In this document: piece by piece, positions 1-7,045 of the stretch
Layout: each line of letters begins with the position of its first letter
How positions within the stretch are numbered: position 1 is the first letter of the stretch
From: an uncultured Ruminococcus sp.
GTDB lineage: Bacteria > Bacillota > Clostridia > Oscillospirales > Ruminococcaceae
DNA length: 34,265 bases
Assembly (NCBI GenBank): GCA_947587925.1
Contig: CANPYF010000004.1
Location: 1 to 34,265 of the forward strand
Reading direction: 5' to 3'
Notes under the pieces: generated by a model
What the model was told of the DNA's origin: nothing
Seen by the model: the letters and a program-made list of their open reading frames with translations, nothing else
The model's database searches: none
Translations under genes and position numbers: made by a program

Positions 1-78
1 CAAATCGGCTGTAAAACCGTTGATCTTACAGCGTTTTATGTCCTTAGTTCGCTTAGTGACTATCTTTGCGAAATTTGA
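1..78 (+). CDS. 3' end of an unidentified gene
   Basis: Frame 1 is open from the window edge to a TGA at 76-78 and encodes the last 25 residues of a protein, ending in SDYLCEI. A terminator-like hairpin with a T tract overlaps the stop, which supports this being a real gene end. The fragment is too short to identify. A second frame (frame 2) is also open across this stretch but runs through the terminators, so it is less likely. Confidence 0.4.
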   Translation, partial: QIGCKTVDLTAFYVLSSLSDYLCEI

Positions 79-93
79 CGGCAAATTTTTTTT
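71..93 (+). terminator. Terminator of the leftmost partial gene
   Basis: AAATTTG (71-77) pairs with CAAATTT (82-88) around an ACGG loop and is followed by five more T residues. The stem is AT-rich, so it is weak, but the T tract and its position at the stop codon fit intrinsic termination. Confidence 0.5.
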
Positions 94-113
94 AATTTCA
101 TTTGTAAATAAAC

Positions 114-158
114 AAAAAACGCAGGCGTGGTCGGTTATCCGATATGCCTGCGTTTTTT
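114..158 (-). terminator. Terminator at the end of the helix-hairpin-helix gene (may act both ways)
   Basis: A perfect 13-bp stem, 114-126 against 146-158, has A6 on one side and T6 on the other, so it can terminate on either strand. The loop carries a small TCGG/CCGA hairpin. The stem overlaps the stop codon of the minus-strand gene. Confidence 0.8.
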
Positions 159-1026
159 AATCTATGATAACGTAGTCCTTAAATTCAATAATTTCCGCGA
201 CCGTCAGCGAATTAACCAGTTCCAGTTCATCTATCGCGCTGAAATATGATATTTGCTCCCTTAGTGCAACTATGTCTTGTGCCTGTGTAATGTCGATAAG
301 AAGTGCGTCTGACAGTTCCTCCGCGCTTGCGTAATTTATGTGAACGTAGCTGTAACTTTTCGGGGCTTCGGTAACTATTGTTGTTTCAGTCGGAACTGTC
401 GTTTCCAGCGGCATTGTCTGAGGAGGTTCATCAGTGCCTTGTTCGCTTTCTGGTATCTCCTGCGGTATTTCTGTATCAACAGCCGTTTGCGTTTCGGGTT
501 GATATGGCGAATAAATATCCTCCGAGACGTAAAAATATTCGCAAAGCAAAGCTACGGTTTTTTCGCCTATACCGCTTACCTGTATCAGCTCCGTGATATC
601 GGTTATTGTGCCGACGCTTGCCCGATAATCGAGTATTTTTTGTGCGGTGACATCGCCAATTCCGCTGACGTATTTCAGATCTTCCGCGCTTGCTTCATTT
701 ATATCCATAGGAAAATTCGGCTGATAAACGCTGCTCGTTTCCGTTTGCGCCGATGTTTGAAATGAATTATTTTCAGCAGCGGAATTGTTATTAACATTAC
801 TTGAAAATGTGTCTGTTTCCGCACTGTTACTATCCGCATTTTCGCCGTCAGATGAATCGTATAAATAAACATCATCAGGCGGATCATATTTAAATTTTTG
901 GTGCAATTTATCGTCAAGAATCATACCTACAATTGCGATTACCGAAAAAATTGCGATCATTGAAAAATAAAATATCAGATTTGGATTTTTCTTGATCCGA
1001 TCAATTAACTTTGGTTTCTCCGCCAT
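157..1026 (-). CDS. Membrane-anchored ComEA-like protein with two helix-hairpin-helix domains
   Basis: This 289-residue protein has a short basic cytoplasmic start and one membrane segment at about residues 17-37. An acidic Ser/Asn/Thr-rich linker follows. A ComEA-type helix-hairpin-helix pair lies at about 107-165, with the DNA-backbone-binding hairpins SGIGD and SGIGE. A second Thr/Pro/Glu-rich linker leads to another HhH-like repeat at about 228-289, which has the DINEASAED-like opening (HINYASAEE) but has lost its GxG hairpins. ComEA family proteins bind double-stranded DNA outside the membrane during transformation. The usual comEA length is about 200 residues, and no comEC is adjacent, so a role in DNA uptake is only inferred. 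ATG at 1026 is preferred because AGGG lies about ten bases upstream. A GTG three codons earlier has no usable spacing. Confidence 0.75.
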   Translation of the reverse strand: MAEKPKLIDRIKKNPNLIFYFSMIAIFSVIAIVGMILDDKLHQKFKYDPPDDVYLYDSSDGENADSNSAETDTFSSNVNNNSAAENNSFQTSAQTETSSVYQPNFPMDINEASAEDLKYVSGIGDVTAQKILDYRASVGTITDITELIQVSGIGEKTVALLCEYFYVSEDIYSPYQPETQTAVDTEIPQEIPESEQGTDEPPQTMPLETTVPTETTIVTEAPKSYSYVHINYASAEELSDALLIDITQAQDIVALREQISYFSAIDELELVNSLTVAEIIEFKDYVIID

Positions 1027-1128
1027 TAGACTCACGCCCTGTCGGTTTTTGTCGATTTGTCATTTTATTTGATTATATCACATTTTGTAGAGGGTGTCAA
1101 GCGGGAGAGAATTTTTTTGCGCAAGTTC

Positions 1129-1157
1129 TTGAAAAACTCAATAATTTATGGTATAAT
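1129..1157 (+). promoter_or_regulatory. Sigma-A promoter of the esterase gene
   Basis: TTGAAA (1129-1134) and TATAAT (1152-1157) are separated by exactly 17 bp. The start codon lies 33 bp downstream behind an AAGGTGAT ribosome binding site (1179-1186). Confidence 0.85.
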
Positions 1158-1189
1158 TATAACATAAAAATAATTAAAAAGGTGATATC

Positions 1190-2158
1190 ATGAAACACAG
1201 TATGATCGCAGCAGCATTGTCGGCAGCGGTATTGTTTTCTGCCTGCGGCAGCACTTCAACAACATCATCACAAACTGAAAGCAATGCACAAACAACCGTC
1301 AGCAAAGCAGCTGAAGAAACACAGGAGGAAGTCATAGGCATGAAAAAATATGAGGATATGATAACCGAACTGCCGCCCGAAGGATACGACCAAAAACGCG
1401 ACGGCGTAAGCTATCCGCAGTTTGAAAAATACAGCTATTATTCGCATACGGCTGAACGGGATACCAATGTGAACGTTCTGCTCCCTGCCGATTATGACGA
1501 AAATAAAGAATATCCAGTGCTGTATATACTGCATGGATTTTATAACAACGAGGACTGGATGTCAAGCGGATCCGTTGCCCTTAGTCAGATACTAACAAAT
1601 TTGCAGGCAGACGGCGAAGCCGAGGAAATGATAGTCGTACTTCCCTACATCTTTTGCAGCAAGGAGCTGCCGTATTGTACAGGAATGGATCTCGAAAACT
1701 GCTTTGCATACGATAATTTTATAAATGACCTTACGGGAGATCTTATGCCGTTTATAGAAGAAAACTTTTCTGTTGCAAAGGGCAGAGAAAATACGGCAAT
1801 AACAGGATTTTCAATGGGCGGAAGAGAATCTCTTTTTATAGGGTTTATGCACCCCGAACTCTTTGGATATATCGGCGCAGTATGTCCAGCGCCGGGTCTT
1901 GTAGAGGTAAGCGGTTCGGCAATGCACCCGGGTCAAATGCAGCCGAAGGATATGGTCTTTTCTGATGTTAAGCCGGAAGTATTATTGATAAGTTCATCAA
2001 AATCAGACGGTACGGTAGGCGATTTCCCCGATAGCTACCGCAATATTCTTACAGAAAACGGCGAGGAATTTCTTTCCCACGTTATGGAAAAAACGGGTCA
2101 CGACCATACAAGCGTTAAACCGCATTTATACAATTTCTTCCGAATGATCTTTTCTTAA
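1190..2158 (+). CDS. Secreted esterase lipoprotein (alpha/beta hydrolase, esterase D/feruloyl esterase-like)
   Basis: The first 19 residues form a lipoprotein signal peptide ending in the lipobox FSAC, so the mature enzyme should be anchored on the outer face of the membrane. A Ser/Thr/Gln-rich spacer precedes an alpha/beta-hydrolase domain of the PF00756 type. It opens with the strand LPADYDENKEYPVLY and the oxyanion loop LHGF. The nucleophile elbow is GFSMGG, a plausible acid lies in the KSDGTVGD region, and the catalytic histidine is in TGHDH near the C terminus. This family includes the feruloyl and acetyl-xylan esterases of cellulosome bacteria and also general esterases. The substrate cannot be read from the sequence. 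The gene is monocistronic, with its own promoter, and faces a convergent neighbour. Confidence 0.85.
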   Translation: MKHSMIAAALSAAVLFSACGSTSTTSSQTESNAQTTVSKAAEETQEEVIGMKKYEDMITELPPEGYDQKRDGVSYPQFEKYSYYSHTAERDTNVNVLLPADYDENKEYPVLYILHGFYNNEDWMSSGSVALSQILTNLQADGEAEEMIVVLPYIFCSKELPYCTGMDLENCFAYDNFINDLTGDLMPFIEENFSVAKGRENTAITGFSMGGRESLFIGFMHPELFGYIGAVCPAPGLVEVSGSAMHPGQMQPKDMVFSDVKPEVLLISSSKSDGTVGDFPDSYRNILTENGEEFLSHVMEKTGHDHTSVKPHLYNFFRMIFS

Positions 2159-2170
2159 TATAAAAGCTTT

Positions 2171-2192
2171 CAGCCGCTCCGCCGAGCGGCTG
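2171..2192. terminator. Hairpin between convergent genes
   Basis: CAGCCGCTC (2171-2179) pairs perfectly with GAGCGGCTG (2184-2192) around a CGCC loop. It fills the 36-bp gap between two convergent genes. Neither side has a strong T tract, so termination is likely but not certain. Confidence 0.55.
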
Positions 2193-2194
2193 AT

Positions 2195-2677
2195 CTATAC
2201 TCTGTAGCTTTTAACGCTCAGACAGCGTGCTTTTTCATAGCTGTAAAGCGAAATAGGTATATCATAAACATCTCTTGTATGCGCACAGACGTGCGGTTCT
2301 CCGCCGCGCATATTTATGACAAGCAGACTGTGATGATAATTCCCGTTTTTTCCCGCAAGCTGTATTATATCTCCTGCGCGGACATTATCTATCGTTATTT
2401 CCTTTGCGAACGGTCCTATACCTTTGTTGTTTATCAAGAAAAAATAGAGATATTCCACACTCGTCCATGCGGCGGCTCTGTCTGCAAGCGAATTGTAATA
2501 CCAGCCTGTGTCGCGCGTATAATTCATCGGAGCGCCGCCTGCGTGCAGACATTGTGATATAAAATTGGTACAATCACCGCCCATATTATCAAAATTGCCA
2601 TATTCGGGATTACGCAAAAACGCCCAGTCGGCAGCATATTTTATCTCCGCCTCTATATTTATAGGGTATTCTTTCAT
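2195..2677 (-). CDS. Amidase-domain protein (putative cysteine amidase, Amidase_6-like)
   Basis: This 160-residue protein matches the pattern of the putative amidase domain PF12671, a papain/NlpC-like fold. It has YAADWAFLRNP at the start, the probable nucleophile in GGDCTNFISQ (Cys36), the DTGWYYN stretch, and the histidine strand NYHHSLLV (His115/116), followed by CAHTRD. Family members are often fused to secreted wall-binding modules, but this one is a bare domain without a signal peptide, so a cytoplasmic role is possible. The start is set at ATG 2677 because GGAGGGAAG (2682-2690) sits just upstream. A longer reading frame would run into the terminator at 2696-2741. I see no clear promoter of its own, so it may depend on readthrough from the upstream operon. 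Confidence 0.75.
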   Translation of the reverse strand: MKEYPINIEAEIKYAADWAFLRNPEYGNFDNMGGDCTNFISQCLHAGGAPMNYTRDTGWYYNSLADRAAAWTSVEYLYFFLINNKGIGPFAKEITIDNVRAGDIIQLAGKNGNYHHSLLVINMRGGEPHVCAHTRDVYDIPISLYSYEKARCLSVKSYRV

Positions 2678-2695
2678 AATACTTCCCTCCACTGC

Positions 2696-2741
2696 AAAAA
2701 AATAAAACGCCTTAAAGCATTCTATGCTCATAAGACGTTTT
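2696..2741 (-). terminator. Strong terminator or attenuator after the binding-protein operon
   Basis: A long hairpin spans 2704-2741. AAAACG pairs with CGTTTT, then CTT with AAG and AGCAT with ATGCT, with small internal mismatches. On the minus strand it is followed by seven T residues. It ends the four-gene operon and lies directly before the amidase ribosome binding site. Confidence 0.8.
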
Positions 2742-2768
2742 TTGTTATATTTGCTTATCCTGTCAACA

Positions 2769-3737
2769 TTACTCTAAAGGGCAATAGCCGCATTTTTCTA
2801 TTATTTGCCTACCCTCGTCCGAAAGTATCCATTCTATCAGCTTCTGAATATTTTCATTATTATTGTCCTCACGGTAAACGGCGTAAAAATCATACACAAG
2901 CGGATAACTGCCGTCAGAAATGTTTTCCATATCGGGATAAACGCCGTCAACGGAGAGCATTTTTACTCCGCTGCTGTCAGTCAGTTCACTAAAATAACAG
3001 CGGAATGAAAAACCTATACTGCTGCCAAAGGCGCAAAACGGCGATTTCTTTATTTTTTGCTGCCCCATAAATTTATCCATAACGCTTTGACTGCCGCTAA
3101 GCGGATGCCTTGTCAGCGGATCAATAAGTCTGTTATTTCCGCCGACCTCGCTCCAGCGTGTTATTTTCCCCGAATAAATATCCTTTATCTGTTTGCTTGT
3201 AAGCGAATCCACGGGATTTTTTTCGTTTACAATAAAAACAAACGCTTCGCGTCCGATAGGCACAAGTTTTAGGTCAACTCCCTTTTGTTCAGCATATTCA
3301 AGCTGTTCCTTGCTCGGAGCGGCGCAGAAAACTATGTCCGCATCTCCGTCAACTACCGATTTGTACGCTCCGTGTGTGTTGGTAAACTGCACCGCGCTGT
3401 CGGCGGTAAAACTGCCGTTTTCATAGCTGCAGCTTTCGGGCGGGTAGACCGCCTGTGCAAATGACGCATAGACAGGCAGCAGCGCAGCCGCGCCGTCAAG
3501 TGTTGGAAGCTCCCCTTTTAAGCTTAGCGAAGAATCGACCTTAGCAAGTTCGCTGTTTTCCTCAAACGGTATGTATTTTTCCACATCGACCGCATCGAGC
3601 GAAGCCTTTGCATCTAAACCCGAAAGGCATTTTCTTGTAAAATTAAAATATATTGACATATCGAACAGTAAAAAGAAGATCGCCGTGCCAAATATTGCGC
3701 AAAGCTGCTTTATAAGAAGCTTGTTCATGATGTTCAC
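2769..3737 (-). CDS. Membrane-anchored PstS-like substrate-binding protein
   Basis: The 322-residue product has an uncleaved-looking N-terminal membrane segment at about residues 9-31 and a periplasmic-binding-protein domain of the PBP-like 2 type (PF12849) over the rest. Diagnostic segments are DIVFCAAPS, LTSKQIKDIYSGKITRWSEVGG (here split by eye, typical of phosphate-binding PstS proteins), SGSQSVMDKFM and WILSDEGRQIIEKCGYCPL. No lipobox cysteine is visible, and no pst permease or ATPase genes are nearby, so transport is doubtful and a sensing role is possible. The GTG start at 3737 overlaps the TGA of the preceding small gene (GTGA), which suggests translational coupling. An ATG at 3728 behind GGGTG is the alternative start. 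It is the last gene of a four-cistron operon. Confidence 0.75.
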   Translation of the reverse strand: MNIMNKLLIKQLCAIFGTAIFFLLFDMSIYFNFTRKCLSGLDAKASLDAVDVEKYIPFEENSELAKVDSSLSLKGELPTLDGAAALLPVYASFAQAVYPPESCSYENGSFTADSAVQFTNTHGAYKSVVDGDADIVFCAAPSKEQLEYAEQKGVDLKLVPIGREAFVFIVNEKNPVDSLTSKQIKDIYSGKITRWSEVGGNNRLIDPLTRHPLSGSQSVMDKFMGQQKIKKSPFCAFGSSIGFSFRCYFSELTDSSGVKMLSVDGVYPDMENISDGSYPLVYDFYAVYREDNNNENIQKLIEWILSDEGRQIIEKCGYCPLE

Positions 3738-3871
3738 CCGCCTCTTGCAATAAAATCTATGATCGAGGTGTTCTTATAAAGGTACACGGTCAGCAAAGCA
3801 AGTGCGATAACAGAGATCATGCCCACAATGCAGACTGATATAAATATCCTATAAAAAAGCTTATCATTCAC
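3734..3871 (-). CDS. Tiny single-pass membrane protein, 45 aa
   Basis: A GTG start at 3871 opens a 45-codon frame encoding MNDKLFYRIF, then a hydrophobic helix at about residues 11-30 (ISVCIVGMISVIALALLTVY), then a basic tail ending IDFIARGG. GGAGG lies nine bases before the start. The start overlaps the end of the previous small gene by 8 bp, and its TGA overlaps the GTG of the binding protein. Such interlocked starts are strong evidence that a frame this short is translated. I do not recognise the family. Its context suggests it partners with the binding protein in the membrane. Confidence 0.6.
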   Translation of the reverse strand: MNDKLFYRIFISVCIVGMISVIALALLTVYLYKNTSIIDFIARGG

Positions 3872-3995
3872 CGTTAATATCCTCCCTGCCGTCCTTATCC
3901 CTTTTTTTCTTCGGCTTTACGGCTGACCAAAAAATCAGCGCGATAGGCAGCGTAACCAACGCCGCGATCATTTCAAGTATAGTTTTATTTTTCAT
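3864..3995 (-). CDS. Tiny single-pass membrane protein, 43 aa
   Basis: ATG at 3995 opens a 43-codon frame with one hydrophobic helix at about residues 6-25 (ILEMIAALVTLPIALIFWSA), followed by a very basic stretch KPKKKRDKDGRED. The basic tail predicts that the C terminus lies inside the cell. AAGGTGA lies five bases before the start and begins within 2 bp of the stop of the upstream gene. Its own stop lies inside the start region of the 45-residue gene. The family is unknown. The chain of overlaps argues for a real, co-translated gene. Confidence 0.6.
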   Translation of the reverse strand: MKNKTILEMIAALVTLPIALIFWSAVKPKKKRDKDGREDINGE

Positions 3996-4008
3996 AATTG
4001 TCACCTTT

Positions 4009-4251
4009 TCACATATTTGTAATGGCGATCATAAATAATATCGTAAGACCGATGAAAACCGCCAAAACCACACCCATAACACAACCCGAAATAACGGCAA
4101 ACCGTTTCCTGCGCTTATGCTCCGGAGCGTCAGGCGGTGTGTTTTTTAATATTACCATGCTTATCACAAACCAGACGACAGACGCTATCGGCGCTAAAAA
4201 GTACAGAGCGACCAGACCGTAAGTTAAAATATACGATAAAATTTCTGACAT
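4009..4251 (-). CDS. Small membrane protein with two transmembrane segments
   Basis: The 80-residue product has hydrophobic helices at about residues 3-35 and 53-78, separated by a polar loop (NTPPDAPEHKRRKR). The first gene of its operon, it is followed after 13 bp by the 43-residue gene. ATG 4251 is chosen because GGAGG (4260-4264) sits eight bases upstream. An in-frame ATG five codons earlier overlaps that ribosome binding site. I do not recognise the family. Confidence 0.65.
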   Translation of the reverse strand: MSEILSYILTYGLVALYFLAPIASVVWFVISMVILKNTPPDAPEHKRRKRFAVISGCVMGVVLAVFIGLTILFMIAITNM

Positions 4252-4280
4252 TTCAACCGCCTCCATTTTTCTTTTTATAT

Positions 4281-4309
4281 ATTATATCATTATATCGGCT
4301 GTTTTTCAA
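4281..4309 (-). promoter_or_regulatory. Sigma-A promoter of the small-protein/binding-protein operon
   Basis: On the minus strand TTGAAA (4304-4309) and TATAAT (4281-4286) are 17 bp apart. Transcription should start near 4274, about 23 bases before the first start codon. Confidence 0.8.
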
Positions 4310-4346
4310 GATGACATTTGTAATTTATATAGTGACATTTGTCACT
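4310..4346. promoter_or_regulatory. Tandem CRP/FNR-like operator sites
   Basis: AGTGACATTTGTCACT (4331-4346) is a perfect palindrome with the GTGA-N6-TCAC pattern of CRP-family sites. A second copy of its core, TGACATTTGT, lies at 4312-4321, exactly 21 bp (two helical turns) away. Relative to the minus-strand start the sites centre near -64 and -43, close to classical activator positions. The cognate regulator is not in the window. Confidence 0.45.
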
Positions 4347-4414
4347 TTTTTTAACGCAAAAGGTTACTTTTGGGATAGAAAATTAAAATACCGTGAATAT
4401 TAACAATTTGTATC

Positions 4415-4443
4415 TTTACAAGATCTTAAAACTGTGCTATAAT
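4415..4443 (+). promoter_or_regulatory. Sigma-A promoter of the leuC operon
   Basis: TTTACA (4415-4420) and TATAAT (4438-4443) are separated by 17 bp, 28 bp before the leuC start. No T-box or leucine attenuator structure is visible in this short leader. Confidence 0.8.
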
Positions 4444-4471
4444 AAATTATATATTATCTTGGAAAGGACAG

Positions 4472-5746
4472 ATGTCTGATATGGGTATGACAATGACTCA
4501 GAAAATACTCGCGGCACACGCGGGACTTGACGAGGTCAAAGCGGGACAGCTTATAATGGCTGATCTTGACTTTGTTCTCGGCAATGATATAACATCGCCC
4601 GTTGCTATCAATGAATTTAAAAAAGCGGGCTTTAACAGCGTTTTCGATAAGGAAAAGGTCACAATGGTAATGGACCACTTTGCTCCTAATAAGGACATCA
4701 AAGCGGCGACACAGTGCAAACAGTGCCGTGATTTTTGCGGCGAACATTCGATAACGCATTTTTATGACGTTGGAAATATGGGTATTGAACACGCGCTTCT
4801 ACCCGAAAAAGGTCTTGTTGCCCCCGGTGAATGTATTATCGGCGCGGACAGTCACACCTGCACATACGGCGCGCTCGGCGCGTTTTCAACGGGTGTAGGC
4901 TCGACTGATATGTGCGCGGGCATGGCAAAGGGCAAGGCATGGTTCAAAGTACCTTCGGCTATAAAATTCAATGTCATCGGCAAACTGCCGAAATATTCAA
5001 CGGCTAAAGACGTTATACTTCATATAATCGGCATGATAGGCGTGGACGGCGCACTTTACCGCTCAATGGAGTTTTCAGGCAGCGGTCTTAAAAACCTCAC
5101 AATGGAGGACAGGCTCTGCATGGCTAACATGGCGATAGAAGCGGGCGCTAAAAACGGCATATTTGCCGTTGATGAGGTCACACTCGAATATGTAAAAGGC
5201 AGAGTTGACAGAGAGTTTAAGATATATGAAGCGGACGCTGACGCGGAGTATGACGAGGTATATGATATTGACCTGTCGCAGATCAAACCTACCGTTGCAT
5301 TTCCTCATCTTCCCGAAAACGCAAAAACATTTGACGAGATCGGCGATATAAAGATAGATCAATCGGTAATAGGTTCATGCACCAACGGCAGAATAGAGGA
5401 TCTGAGAGCTGCTGCCGAAATACTCAAGGGCAGAAAGGTCGCCGATAATGTGCGCTGCATTGTTATCCCCGCTACTCAGGCAGTATATTTACAGGCTATG
5501 GAGGAAGGACTGCTTAAAATATTTGTTGATGCAGGCTGTGCAGTCTCCACACCGACCTGCGGTCCCTGCCTCGGAGGATATATGGGAATACTTGCCAAGG
5601 GCGAACGCTCTATCGCTACTACAAACCGCAACTTTGTCGGCAGAATGGGTCACCCCGAATCAGAGGTGTACCTTGCTTCTCCGTATGTCGCCGCGGCTTC
5701 GGCAGTAACTGGAAAGATCTCGCAGCCGAGCGAACTGACAGATTAA
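4472..5746 (+). CDS. leuC: 3-isopropylmalate dehydratase large subunit
   Basis: LeuC with LeuD interconverts 2- and 3-isopropylmalate in leucine biosynthesis in the cytoplasm. The protein is 424 residues, the usual length of the clostridial/archaeal-type large subunit. The aconitase-fold landmarks are present: [18 protein letters not shown] near the active site, and the three [4Fe-4S] ligands Cys303 in GSCTNGR plus Cys363 and Cys366 in CGPCLGG. The gene leads an operon with a Dabb-domain gene and leuD, 13 bp and then 35 bp apart. ATG 4472 has AAAGGA only a few bases upstream. ATG 4481 (MGMTMTQK) matches the start of family members better and may be the true start. Confidence 0.95.
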   Translation: MSDMGMTMTQKILAAHAGLDEVKAGQLIMADLDFVLGNDITSPVAINEFKKAGFNSVFDKEKVTMVMDHFAPNKDIKAATQCKQCRDFCGEHSITHFYDVGNMGIEHALLPEKGLVAPGECIIGADSHTCTYGALGAFSTGVGSTDMCAGMAKGKAWFKVPSAIKFNVIGKLPKYSTAKDVILHIIGMIGVDGALYRSMEFSGSGLKNLTMEDRLCMANMAIEAGAKNGIFAVDEVTLEYVKGRVDREFKIYEADADAEYDEVYDIDLSQIKPTVAFPHLPENAKTFDEIGDIKIDQSVIGSCTNGRIEDLRAAAEILKGRKVADNVRCIVIPATQAVYLQAMEEGLLKIFVDAGCAVSTPTCGPCLGGYMGILAKGERSIATTNRNFVGRMGHPESEVYLASPYVAAASAVTGKISQPSELTD

Positions 5747-5759
5747 ATGGTGAATGTGA

Positions 5760-6059
5760 ATGGTAAAGCATATTATCATATGGGAGTTTAATGACGAACT
5801 CAGCGGCGAACAGCGCACTGCCGCGGCTTGCAGGATCAAGCGTGAACTTGAAGCTCTTCAAGGCGTTATAAAGGGACTGCGCAGCATAAAGGTATATACA
5901 GATATGCTGCCCACATCAAACGGCGATATAATGCTTGAAAGCTTATTCGACGATACAACGGCGCTTGTATATTATGCCGATCACCCCGAACATTTAAAGG
6001 TAAAGCAATACATTTCACAAACAGTAAAAAGCCGCAAATGCGCAGACTTTGAGGTCTGA
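5760..6059 (+). CDS. Dabb (stress-responsive alpha/beta-barrel) domain protein
   Basis: This 99-residue protein is a single Dabb domain (PF07876), a dimeric ferredoxin-like fold. It shows the hallmark opening [10 protein letters not shown], the basic helix [11 protein letters not shown], the strand [23 protein letters not shown], and the closing LKVKQYI. The domain occurs in plant stress proteins and in some bacterial polyketide cyclases, and its function in most bacteria is unknown. It sits between leuC and leuD, 13 bp after leuC, with GGTGA six bases before its start, so it must be co-transcribed with both isomerase subunits. A link to isopropylmalate dehydratase function is an inference from position only. 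Confidence 0.85.
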   Translation: MVKHIIIWEFNDELSGEQRTAAACRIKRELEALQGVIKGLRSIKVYTDMLPTSNGDIMLESLFDDTTALVYYADHPEHLKVKQYISQTVKSRKCADFEV

Positions 6060-6094
6060 ACCATAGCGGTGCAAATATGAAAGGAACGTTATAT

Positions 6095-6574
6095 ATGAAA
6101 GCAAAAGGCACTGTACATAAATACGGCGATAACGTTGATACCGATGTAATTATTCCCGCAAGGTATCTCAATACCGCCGACCATAAGGAGCTTGCAGCAC
6201 ATTGCATGGAGGACATTGACGCAGATTTTGTAAAAAACGTAAAGGACGGCGATATTATCGTTGCACGCGCAAATTTCGGCTGCGGTTCTTCGCGTGAACA
6301 CGCACCTATTGCAATAAAGGCAAGCGGAGTTTCCTGCGTAATTGCGTCAACGTTTGCAAGAATATTCTATCGCAATTCCATAAATATCGGTCTGCCGATC
6401 ATTGAATGTGACGAGGCGAGCGAAAAGATCGAAAACGGCGATGAGGTAGAGATTGATTTTTCCACAGGCGTTATCACTGACATAACCAAAGGCGAAAGCT
6501 ATCAAGGACAGCCCTTCCCCGATTTTCTTATTGACATAATAAACAAAGGCGGACTGCTCAATTCGCTGAAATAA
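6095..6574 (+). CDS. leuD: 3-isopropylmalate dehydratase small subunit
   Basis: LeuD supplies the swivelling domain that completes the isopropylmalate isomerase active site. The 159-residue protein shows the family signatures: the start [25 protein letters not shown] (in pieces: GDNVDTD and IIPARYL), then [13 protein letters not shown], and [15 protein letters not shown]. The length matches the short clostridial/archaeal type rather than the 200-residue enterobacterial form. ATG 6095 is chosen because AAAGGA (6080-6085) lies nine bases upstream. An ATG six codons earlier overlaps that site. The gene closes the leuC operon. Confidence 0.95.
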   Translation: MKAKGTVHKYGDNVDTDVIIPARYLNTADHKELAAHCMEDIDADFVKNVKDGDIIVARANFGCGSSREHAPIAIKASGVSCVIASTFARIFYRNSINIGLPIIECDEASEKIENGDEVEIDFSTGVITDITKGESYQGQPFPDFLIDIINKGGLLNSLK

Positions 6575-6700
6575 TTTTTAAAAATGAAAAATTCCGACAT
6601 TTTTTTGAGCTTTGATTTTCAATGTTTAACGCTTGAAATGCCTGCATAAAATAATATTGCTTACAGATCTCATTATGAAAATTTTTCGGAGGTGAAAGCA

Positions 6701-6874
6701 ATGAACGTAATGGCTTTGGCAAAAGGCGCAAGTGCAGGTATCGTTGCCGGTGCGGCGGTCTATGCTTATACCAACGCTCGGTCAAGCAAAAAGCGCAGAC
6801 TTAAATCAAAGACTGCAAAGGCGATACACGCCGTCGGAGATATTGCTGAAACAATGGCTGAATTTATGTTCTGA
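6701..6874 (+). CDS. Small conserved-looking protein of unknown function, 57 aa
   Basis: The product starts MNVMALAKG and has a glycine/alanine-rich hydrophobic segment at about residues 8-24 (GASAGIVAGAAVYAY), which resembles a glycine-zipper membrane helix. A basic patch SSKKRRLKSK and a C-terminal amphipathic helix follow. An excellent GGAGG ribosome binding site (6688-6692) precedes ATG 6701 by eight bases. An in-frame GTG at 6692 overlaps it and is rejected. The gene lies 126 bp after leuD and before a terminator. I do not recognise a family. The pattern is like small YtxH-type membrane proteins, but that is only a resemblance. Confidence 0.6.
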   Translation: MNVMALAKGASAGIVAGAAVYAYTNARSSKKRRLKSKTAKAIHAVGDIAETMAEFMF

Positions 6875-6920
6875 CCTATGTTCGGCATTTTAACGGTTAT
6901 AGAAATTTTTAGCTTTAAAC

Positions 6921-6955
6921 AAGGGCTGTGTGATCTTTATGGTCATGCAGCCCTT
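6921..6955 (+). terminator. Terminator after the 57-aa gene
   Basis: AAGGGCTG (6921-6928) pairs with CAGCCCTT (6948-6955), with a TGA/TCA inner stem in the loop. A short T-rich stretch follows. It separates the small gene from the promoter of the kinase unit. Confidence 0.6.
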
Positions 6956-6992
6956 ATACTTTTATCGCAAACAAAAACTATACTTCACATCC

Positions 6993-7021
6993 TTGACATA
7001 AAAAAACAAAAATGCTATAAT
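6993..7021 (+). promoter_or_regulatory. Consensus sigma-A promoter of the kinase/STAND unit
   Basis: TTGACA (6993-6998) and TATAAT (7016-7021) are both perfect and separated by 17 bp. The first start codon follows 24 bp downstream. Confidence 0.9.
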
Positions 7022-7045
7022 AAAAAAAGAAAGCGAGGTATTATT

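Noticed and set aside
340-765. Plus-strand frame opposite the helix-hairpin-helix gene
   Set aside because: It is a shadow frame rich in Cys, Arg and Phe without motifs or a ribosome binding site. The minus-strand frame has domain signatures.
6580-6606. Terminator after leuD (AAAAATG with CATTTTT)
   Set aside because: The stem is seven pairs, almost all A-T, with an 11-base loop. It is too weak to call.
6878-7045. N-terminal extension of the 377-residue protein to 433 residues
   Set aside because: The extension crosses a terminator hairpin and a perfect promoter, and has no ribosome binding site at its start. The ATG at 7046 has one.
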